Positions 58,076 through 64,000 of a stretch of DNA of 64,000 bases are shown piece after piece. Source of the DNA: Streptomyces fructofermentans (lineage in GTDB: Bacteria > Actinomycetota > Actinomycetes > Streptomycetales > Streptomycetaceae). The stretch covers positions 1 through 64,000 of the forward strand of contig NZ_BMWD01000015.1 of the NCBI RefSeq assembly GCF_014651055.1, in the 5' to 3' direction. Numbering within the stretch: the first letter of the stretch is position 1; each line of letters opens with the position of its first letter. The notes below the pieces were generated by a model. The model saw nothing but the letters and a program-made list of their open reading frames with translations, was not told where the DNA came from and did no database searches. The position numbers were made by a program, and so were the translations under genes.

Positions 58076-59275
58076 CTACTTGGCGCCGTACGTCCTGCTC
58101 ATCGTGTCGTAGAGCTCCTCGGCACCCGCGCCGAGCCGCGGTCCGGCCAGCCAGGTGTTGTCGGACGGGCCGATCGACGTGTTCGAGACGAGCTTCGTCG
58201 TGCCGCCGACGACCCTGAACCAGCCGCCGCCGGACGAGCCGCCGGTCATCGTGCACCCGATGCGGTACATCGTCGGCAGTTCCTGGCCGAGCGACAGCCG
58301 GCCGGGCCGGTCGACGCACTTGTGCATGATCAGGCCGTTGAACGGGGGCGCGGCCGGGTAGCCCCAGGCCCCCATGGAGCCCGCCTTCGCCGCGTCCGGG
58401 GTGGAGAAGTCCACCTCCAGCGCGTTGCCGACGGTCTCCTCCAGGGACTTGGAGCCCGACTGGGGCTTCACGTGCAGCACCGCGTAGTCGTACGCGGCAC
58501 CCGCGCCGCCCGACTCCGAGCCGCCCTCGATCCACTCCTTGGACGTCGAGGCCCAGTCGGCCCAGTACTGGCCGTACGGGGCGATCTCCCGCTCGGTCGC
58601 GCCCGCCAGCCCGGACTCGGACTTGCCGAGGTCGTTGTACGCGGGCACGAAGGCGATGTTGCGGTACCAGCCGCCGCCACCGCCCGCGTGGACGCAATGC
58701 CCCGCGGTCCACACGAGGTTGGACCGACCAGGGTTGCGCGGGTCCGCGACGACCGTGCCGGAGCAGACCATCGAGCCCTCGGGGGAGTCGAAGAAGACCT
58801 TCCCGACCGGCGCGGCGAAGTCGTGGTACGGGGTCTTCTCGCGACGGGCCGGCACCGGTGCGGGCGCGGGGTCGCTGACCCCCTGGTTCGCGGCGGCGTC
58901 CTTCGACGAGATGGTCTTGTCCGGGTCCTCGGCCGACTTCATCCGCTCGGGCTTCCAGAGGCCCTCGATGACCGGGTTCACGAAGTCCCGCGCCTCGCTG
59001 AGCCACTTGTCGCGGTCCCAGTCCTTCCACTCGCCGTCGCGCCACTTGTCGACGTCGATGCCGTGCTCCGCGAGCCGGTCGGCGATGTCGCGCGGAATCC
59101 CGATCCGGTCGTCGCCCGAGGACTTCGACCCCGTGGCGGACGGCTTGCCCGCGGCGCCGTCGTCGCCAGGGCCGCAGCCGGTGGCGGTGAACAGCAGGGC
59201 CGCCGCCAGCCCGCTGGCGGCGAGGACACGGCGCCGGTCGCGACGCCTCGTGAAGGACGGACGTATGGAACGCAT
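58076..59275 (-). CDS. Trypsin-like serine protease lipoprotein, copy 1
   Basis: A 399-residue secreted chymotrypsin-fold protein. The N terminus carries arginines, a hydrophobic stretch and the lipobox FTATGC. A novel-looking helical segment (about 60-130: DRLAEHGIDVDKWRDGEWKD) precedes the protease domain. Triad residues are seen in TAGHCVHAG (His), YDYAVLHV (Asp) and TGGSSGGGW (Ser; usual GDSGG is GSSGG). Closely similar along its whole length to the next gene. Convergent with hflX. Confidence 0.85.
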   Translation of the reverse strand: MRSIRPSFTRRRDRRRVLAASGLAAALLFTATGCGPGDDGAAGKPSATGSKSSGDDRIGIPRDIADRLAEHGIDVDKWRDGEWKDWDRDKWLSEARDFVNPVIEGLWKPERMKSAEDPDKTISSKDAAANQGVSDPAPAPVPARREKTPYHDFAAPVGKVFFDSPEGSMVCSGTVVADPRNPGRSNLVWTAGHCVHAGGGGGWYRNIAFVPAYNDLGKSESGLAGATEREIAPYGQYWADWASTSKEWIEGGSESGGAGAAYDYAVLHVKPQSGSKSLEETVGNALEVDFSTPDAAKAGSMGAWGYPAAPPFNGLIMHKCVDRPGRLSLGQELPTMYRIGCTMTGGSSGGGWFRVVGGTTKLVSNTSIGPSDNTWLAGPRLGAGAEELYDTMSRTYGAK

Positions 59276-59493
59276 GGTGCTGCTACCCCCGATGGGACGT
59301 GAAACGGTCGACTGGGCGCCGGGTCGCGGGGATCGCACCCCGCGAGTCCCGCACCGCACACCTGCCGTGCCCGGAACGGGGTGCGCGGGTGCCGGTGCGG
59401 CTTCCCGGGCCCGAGAGCGGGACCGGGACGGACCGGTGGCCGGCGGGCGGGGCTCCCCGGCCCCGTTCCGCCGTCCGTCCGTCCCGCCCACCG

Positions 59494-60723
59494 CTACTGC
59501 TTGTCGGCGAACTTCTCACTCACCGCGTCGTACAGCCCCTCGGCCTCCTTGCCCAGACGCGGGCCGGCCAGCCAGCCCGCGGTCACCGGGCCGATGGAGG
59601 TGTTGGACACCAGCGCGGCCTTGCCGTCCGCGCCGGTGGCCACCCAGCCGCCGCCGGAGGAACCGCCGGTCATCGTGCACCCGATGCGGTACATCGTGGG
59701 CTCGGACCTCGCGATGGACAGCCTGCCCGGCTTGTCAGCGCACTGGTACATGGTCTCGCCGTCGAAGGGCTTCGCCGCCGGGTAGCCGGTCGCCGTGATG
59801 GCGGCGACCTGCGGTACGGCCGGGGCGTTGAAGTTCACGGGCAGCGCCGAACCGACCGTCTCCTCCAGGGACTTGCCGTCGCCACCCTTCTCCGGCGTCA
59901 CGTGAATGACGGCGAAGTCGTACGAGGCGCCCTGGCCTCCGGTGGCACCGCCCTGCTCGATCCACTGGTCCGAGGTCTGGGCCCAGTCACCCCACCAGAC
60001 GCCGTACGGAGCGACCTCCTCCTTGGTGGCGCCCTGGAGCTCAGCGGCCGACCGGGCGTCGTTGTTGTACGACGGCACGAAGGCGATGTTGCGGTACCAG
60101 CCGCCCTTCTTGCCGGCGTGCACGCAGTGGCCCGCGGTCCACACCATGTTGGACTTGCCGGGGTGGGCCGGGTCCGCGACCACGGTCGCCGAGCAGACCA
60201 TCGTGCCCTCGGGGGAGTCGAAGAACACCTTGCCCGCCTCGGGCGCGCTGTCGTGGTAGCCGGCGGGAACGGCCTTCGCCTCGACCGGCGCGGGCTCGGG
60301 GTCGGTCACACCCTGGTCGCCCGAGAGATCGCTCTCGTCGACACCCTTGCCCTGGTCGGGGTCCTCGGCCTCGCGCATCCGGTCCGGGTCCCAGAGGTCC
60401 TTGATGATCGGATTGACGTAGTCCTCGGCCTCGCGGAGCCAGTCGTCCCTGTCCCAGTCCTTCCAGGCGCCGTCCTTCCACTTGTCGATGTCGATCCCGT
60501 GTTCTTTCAGCCGGTCCTTGAGGTCGTCCGGGATCTTGATCTTGCCGTCGCCCGCCGCGGAGGCCGTGACGCCGGCGCCCGCCTCGGTGTCCTCGCCGGA
60601 ACCGCACGCGGTGGCGGTCAGCGCCAGCGCGGTGGCCAGGCCGACCGCGCCCAGCTCGGGGAACGCTCTGCGGCGCGGGCGCCGCCCTCGGCGGTCGGCG
60701 AAGAGCGGGCGTATGGGTCGCAT
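59494..60723 (-). CDS. Trypsin-like serine protease lipoprotein, copy 2
   Basis: A 409-residue paralogue of copy 1 with the same order: lipobox LTATAC, helical segment with KEHGIDIDKWKDGAWKDWD, then TAGHCVHAG, YDFAVIHV and TGGSSGGGW. It lies 218 bp upstream of copy 1 on the same strand, a tandem duplication. GGGGGAG precedes the ATG; a TGAACGTTCA palindrome lies 21 nt upstream of the start. Confidence 0.85.
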   Translation of the reverse strand: MRPIRPLFADRRGRRPRRRAFPELGAVGLATALALTATACGSGEDTEAGAGVTASAAGDGKIKIPDDLKDRLKEHGIDIDKWKDGAWKDWDRDDWLREAEDYVNPIIKDLWDPDRMREAEDPDQGKGVDESDLSGDQGVTDPEPAPVEAKAVPAGYHDSAPEAGKVFFDSPEGTMVCSATVVADPAHPGKSNMVWTAGHCVHAGKKGGWYRNIAFVPSYNNDARSAAELQGATKEEVAPYGVWWGDWAQTSDQWIEQGGATGGQGASYDFAVIHVTPEKGGDGKSLEETVGSALPVNFNAPAVPQVAAITATGYPAAKPFDGETMYQCADKPGRLSIARSEPTMYRIGCTMTGGSSGGGWVATGADGKAALVSNTSIGPVTAGWLAGPRLGKEAEGLYDAVSEKFADKQ

Positions 60724-61052
60724 GGTGTGACTCCCCCTGGAGGTGAACGTTCAACTCTGTGCTGCCAGATGGGGCTTCGCGCGGATCCGGAACCCGCGCG
60801 CTCCCCCGGTGGACCGTCGGCGCTGATCAGCGGGAACCGCTGAACGGCACCACAGACTATGCCGTTGCTGTGGGGGACTTCCGACGGACCCGCAACGGTT
60901 CCGTCACGGCCCGGATCTTCGGTGCGCCGTTGCCCCTCGCGATTCCCGTCGTTGGTACGTACGGGGGACGTTCGGGCTGCGTTCATCCCCCCGCCGCCTG
61001 CCACCGGGCGGGCCGGCAACTCGCCTCTGAGCAGCGGGAGGACCAGACAGAC
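60724..61052. promoter_or_regulatory. Divergent protease/aminotransferase regulatory region
   Basis: 329 bp rich in palindromes: TGAACGTTCA (60744-60753), the triple half-site cluster at 60821-60843, and CCGTTGC (60862-60868) with GCAACGG (60892-60898). No iron box (TTAGGTTAG-type) is found despite the siderophore genes. Confidence 0.6.
60821..60843. promoter_or_regulatory. Three overlapping half-sites CGCTGA
   Basis: CGCTGATCAGCG (60821-60832) is a perfect 12-bp palindrome, and TCAGCGG-GAA-CCGCTGA (60827-60843) is a perfect 7-bp inverted repeat sharing its right half. The middle half-site could pair with either neighbour, as in an operator with alternative dimer binding or a switching hairpin. 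Confidence 0.6.
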
Positions 61053-62903
61053 GTGGCTGTGACCGAGCCCGCGCCCGAGGCGGCGCCCGCCGTGCCCGAG
61101 ACCGCGGGCGCGCCCGCGTCGAGCGACGGCACGGGGGCGCGCGGAGCGCACGAGGGCATCCTGAGGCGTCAGTCGGCGCGCGAGTCCGCGGCGCGCACCT
61201 ACGCGCGCGCCCTGCCGATCGTTCCCGTGCGGGCGCGCGGAATGACCATCGAGGGCGCCGACGGGCGCCGGTACCTCGACTGTCTCTCCGGCGCCGGGAC
61301 ACTGGCCCTCGGTCACAACCACCCGGTCGTCCTGGAGGCGATCAGGAAGGTCCTCGACTCGGGCGCCCCGCTGCACGTCCTCGACCTGGCCACCCCGGTC
61401 AAGGACGCCTTCACCACCGAGCTGTTCCGCACCCTGCCGCCGGGCCTCGCCGACCACGCGCGCGTGCAGTTCTGCGGCCCCGCCGGCACGGACGCCGTCG
61501 AGGCGGCGCTCACCCTGGTGCGCGCCGCGACAGGGCGCAGCGGAATCCTCGCCTTCACGGGCGCCTACCACGGGATGACCGCGGGGGCTCTCGCCGCGTC
61601 GGGGGGCGCCTCCGACGTACGGGTCGCCCGGCTGCCCTATCCGCAGGACTACCGCTGCCCCTTCGGCGTCGGAGGCGCGACCGGGGCCGAACTGGCCTCC
61701 CGCTGGACCGAGTCGGTCCTCGACGACCCCAAGTCCGGCGTGCCGCAACCCGCCGGGATGATCCTCGAACCGGTGCAGGGCGAGGGCGGGGTGATCCCCG
61801 CGCGCGACGACTGGATGCGGCGGATGCGCGAGATCACGGCGGCCCGCTCCATTCCGCTGATCGCCGACGAGGTCCAGACGGGAGTCGGCAGGACGGGCGC
61901 CTTCTGGGCGGTCGAGCACAGCGGGATCACCCCGGACGTGCTCGTCCTCTCCAAGGCCGTCGGGGGCAGCCTGCCCCTGGCCGTCGTCGTCTACCGCGAG
62001 GAACTCGACGTGTGGGAACCGGGGGCCCACGCCGGGACGTTCCGCGGCAACCAGCTCGCCATGGCGGCGGGCGCGGCGACCCTCGCGTACGTCAGGGAGA
62101 ACGGTCTCGCCGGGCGCGCGGCCGACCTGGGCGCCCGCATGACGGCCCGACTGGGCGGCCTGGAGACCGACTTCGACCTCGTCGGCGACGTACGCGGGCG
62201 GGGCCTGATGATCGGTGTCGAGCTGGTCGACCCGCAGGCACCGCCCCCCACCACCGGGGGACCGCCGCCCCCCGCTCCCGGGCTCGCGGCCGCCGTCCAG
62301 CGCGCTTGCCTGCGGCGCGGGCTCATCGTGGAGCTCGGCGGACGGCACTCCAGCGTGGTGCGCCTGCTGCCTCCACTGACGATCAGCGACGAACAGGCGG
62401 ACGCGGTGCTCGACCGGCTCGCCGACGCGGTGGCCGAGGTCGCGAAGAGCGCGGTGCCCGGGGTCGCGACGGAACGGGTGCCGGGGGCTCGGGCTGGCGG
62501 GGTGCCCGGAGGCCGGACCGAAGGGGTGCCGGGGGCTCGGGCCGGCGGGGTGCCGGTTCGCTCGGGTGCGGTGCCCGATGTGCGGATGGGCGCTGTGCCG
62601 AAGGTGCGTCCGGGCCCGGCCACGACTCCGGGCCCGGCCACGACTCCGGGCCCGGACCCGGGCCCGGCCACGGCTCCGGACCCGGCCGCGGCTCCGGGCG
62701 ACGGGAACCGCCGGCGTGCGGTGAACGTGCACGCCCCGCGGTGCGAGCCCTCCGGGTGGCCGGCCCTGGTCGGGCCGCAGGGCTGCCCGCCGGAGGCCGC
62801 CGCGAGGGCCGAACCGGACGGACGCCTCCCCAGCCGCGCCCCGGAGGTTCCCACCCTGCCGAACCCGGCCACGGAGCCCGCCGGTTCGAACCGGTACCCC
62901 TGA
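61053..62903 (+). CDS. Diaminobutyrate-type class III aminotransferase with repetitive C-terminal tail
   Basis: A 616-residue PLP aminotransferase resembling diaminobutyrate-2-oxoglutarate transaminases of siderophore clusters. Catalytic features lie in residues 1-450: GTLALGHNHP, GPAGTDAVEAAL, GAYHGMT, ADEVQTGVGRTG and the PLP lysine in LSKAVGG. From about 465 on, an additional 150 residues are Gly/Pro/Ala/Val repeats (VPGARAGG units), not part of the enzyme fold. GTG start at 61053 has GGGAGGA 10 bases upstream. The IucA/IucC gene follows after 111 bp, so it probably supplies a diamine precursor. Confidence 0.88.
   Translation: MAVTEPAPEAAPAVPETAGAPASSDGTGARGAHEGILRRQSARESAARTYARALPIVPVRARGMTIEGADGRRYLDCLSGAGTLALGHNHPVVLEAIRKVLDSGAPLHVLDLATPVKDAFTTELFRTLPPGLADHARVQFCGPAGTDAVEAALTLVRAATGRSGILAFTGAYHGMTAGALAASGGASDVRVARLPYPQDYRCPFGVGGATGAELASRWTESVLDDPKSGVPQPAGMILEPVQGEGGVIPARDDWMRRMREITAARSIPLIADEVQTGVGRTGAFWAVEHSGITPDVLVLSKAVGGSLPLAVVVYREELDVWEPGAHAGTFRGNQLAMAAGAATLAYVRENGLAGRAADLGARMTARLGGLETDFDLVGDVRGRGLMIGVELVDPQAPPPTTGGPPPPAPGLAAAVQRACLRRGLIVELGGRHSSVVRLLPPLTISDEQADAVLDRLADAVAEVAKSAVPGVATERVPGARAGGVPGGRTEGVPGARAGGVPVRSGAVPDVRMGAVPKVRPGPATTPGPATTPGPDPGPATAPDPAAAPGDGNRRRAVNVHAPRCEPSGWPALVGPQGCPPEAAARAEPDGRLPSRAPEVPTLPNPATEPAGSNRYP
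62455..62700 (+). repeat. Repetitive region in the aminotransferase 3' end
   Basis: GGGGTGCCGGGGGCTCGG and GGCGGGGTGCC recur around 62485-62550, and CCGGGCCCGGCCACGACT repeats at about 62627 and 62645. In-frame, encoding VPGARAGG and PGPATT units. Confidence 0.8.
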
Positions 62904-63014
62904 GCCGGCGCGGACCGGCACCCCCGACGGCGAGGAATCAGCCAGGCGCCGCGTACGCCGGAACAACCACGGTTCGTCGCCGTACGAGCCCGAACCATCC
63001 AGCGAGGAACGCTC

Positions 63015-64000
63015 TTGAACGCCACTCCCGTACCCGACGGCAGTCCCCGCACCCTGGAACGGGGAGCCCGCGCAGGGCAGGATCCGCCGACCCCGCAGGT
63101 CCCGCCGAGCCCGCACGCGCCCGGCCCGGCGTCGCTCCCCGGGCAGCAGGGAGGCGCCGGAACCCCGGAGCACCCGCACGCCGCGGACCTGTTGGACCAC
63201 CCCGACCCGTACACCGCTGCCCAGGCCGCGGGCATCGAGAACCTGCTGCGCTGCTGGGTACGCGAACAGGGCGTCACCGCACCCGACGGCGGAACCCTCC
63301 GCATCCCCCTGCCCGGGGCCGCCGTCTCCCTGATCGTGCCGGTCCACCACTGGTCTCCCACGGGCTGGCACCGGTTCGGCCTTCCCTGGTTGTCCGACGA
63401 CCCCGACGGCGCGTTCCCCACCGACGCGGTGACGCTGGCAGCCATGCTCCGGCGCGAGACTCCGGCGGACAGCGCTCCCGCCGGAGCCCCCGGCCCCGCC
63501 TCGGACCTCGGCCTCGCCTCGGACCCCGGCCCCGCCTCCGAGACCGCCTCCGCCGTGCGCCCCGTTCCCTCCGAGCCGGACGCCGGTCCCACGCGGGCCG
63601 ACTCCGCCAACGTGGGCAGGCCCGCCGGGCCGTGGAGCCCCGCCCTGCCGGACGCCGCGGCGGCGGGCGACGATCTGGTGGACCGCGTGGCCGACTCCGT
63701 ACGACGGACCGCCGTGTTCGTCTCGGACCGCAGGGCGAACCCGTCCGACCACCCCGACCTCTTCCTCTCCGCCGAGCAGTCATTGCTCCTCGGACACCCG
63801 CTGCACCCCACCCCGAAGAGCCGCGAAGGACTGTCCGAGGCCGAAGCCCGGAACTACTCGCCCGAACTGCGGGGCTCCTTCCCACTGCACTGGATGGCCG
63901 TCGCGCCCTCCGTGCTCGCCACCGACTCCGCGTGGACCGAACGGGGCCGCCCCGTACCAGCGGCACAGCTCACGGCCCGGCTCGCCGCAGGGAACGCCGC
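63015..64000 (+). CDS. IucA/IucC-type NIS siderophore synthetase, 5' portion
   Basis: An open frame starting at TTG 63015 (GAGGA seven bases upstream) runs off the window after 328 codons. GHPLHPTPKSREG near residue 258 is the ATP-binding signature of NIS synthetases, which condense citrate-type acids with amines or alcohols to build siderophores. A Pro/Ala/Asp-rich insert (about 155-205) separates the N-terminal part from this core. It corresponds to the S. coelicolor SCO5799-5801 siderophore locus; product not assigned. Confidence 0.88.
   Translation, partial: MNATPVPDGSPRTLERGARAGQDPPTPQVPPSPHAPGPASLPGQQGGAGTPEHPHAADLLDHPDPYTAAQAAGIENLLRCWVREQGVTAPDGGTLRIPLPGAAVSLIVPVHHWSPTGWHRFGLPWLSDDPDGAFPTDAVTLAAMLRRETPADSAPAGAPGPASDLGLASDPGPASETASAVRPVPSEPDAGPTRADSANVGRPAGPWSPALPDAAAAGDDLVDRVADSVRRTAVFVSDRRANPSDHPDLFLSAEQSLLLGHPLHPTPKSREGLSEAEARNYSPELRGSFPLHWMAVAPSVLATDSAWTERGRPVPAAQLTARLAAGNA

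Noticed and set aside
61053..62903. Fusion of the aminotransferase to a second enzyme domain
   Set aside because: The 150-residue C-terminal part is low-complexity repeat without secondary-structure-like patterning.

Overview
The window is a 64 kb piece of a Streptomyces chromosome. The grounds are the very high G+C content with strong third-position bias (which produces long false reading frames on the opposite strand), frequent GTG starts, and a gene order that follows the S. coelicolor core region from about SCO5746 to SCO5800 (order recalled from knowledge, not searched). It opens in the 3' end of a 5S rRNA gene and breaks off inside an NIS siderophore synthetase gene. I see no insertion sequence, prophage, integrase or CRISPR array.

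Layout. 1-1033: rRNA operon end, a shortened DegT-like aminotransferase and tRNA-Thr. 1057-10631: the osmostress module, with osaC (SpoIIE-type phosphatase carrying an anti-sigma-like kinase domain) divergent from osaA (poly-HAMP hybrid histidine kinase) and osaB (response regulator). 11118-18739: ftsK, a RodZ-like HTH membrane protein, then the stop/start-coupled run rimO-pgsA-cinA followed by clgR. 19215-22147: Dps, a small membrane protein, an SDR and a Nei-type glycosylase. 22479-31067: lhr helicase, an AraC regulator overlapping azlCD, a prenyltransferase-fold protein and a DUF3046 protein. 31128-34794: an AI-2E-type permease, recA and recX. 35601-38347: rhodanese, cysteine dioxygenase and an FAD monooxygenase. 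38591-45508: glutamate uptake and sensing, with gluABCD divergent from gluRK and followed by an orphan TAXI binding protein. 46165-52111: the tRNA modification and lysine/peptidoglycan precursor genes miaB, a dioxygenase-fold protein, miaA, a membrane protein and dapF. 52281-57849: rshA, an M1 aminopeptidase and hflX. 58076-60723: two tandem trypsin-like lipoproteins. 61053-64000: an aminotransferase and the start of an IucA/IucC synthetase.

The strongest regulatory signal is a promoter motif matching the LexA-independent DNA-damage promoter (RecA-NDp, PafBC type: TTGTCRGTG, 8 nt, TAnnnT). It lies upstream of recA, lhr and the AI-2E permease gene, with a partial match before rimO. recA also has a LexA-like box, so it appears to carry both damage inputs. 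A second pattern is that about a dozen genes have a TAnnnT-like -10 hexamer ending only 6-7 nt before the start codon with little or no Shine-Dalgarno sequence, which predicts leaderless mRNAs.

The intergenic DNA is rich in short direct and tandem repeats: hexamer arrays near nei and recX, 28-nt repeats over the dps stop codon, and 31-nt repeats before the rhodanese gene. The least characterised system is the siderophore locus at the right edge, whose aminotransferase carries a long repetitive tail and sits beside an unusual palindrome cluster. Start codons were chosen from ribosome binding sites, -10 spacing or stop/start overlap. Gene names rest on motif recognition and gene order only.
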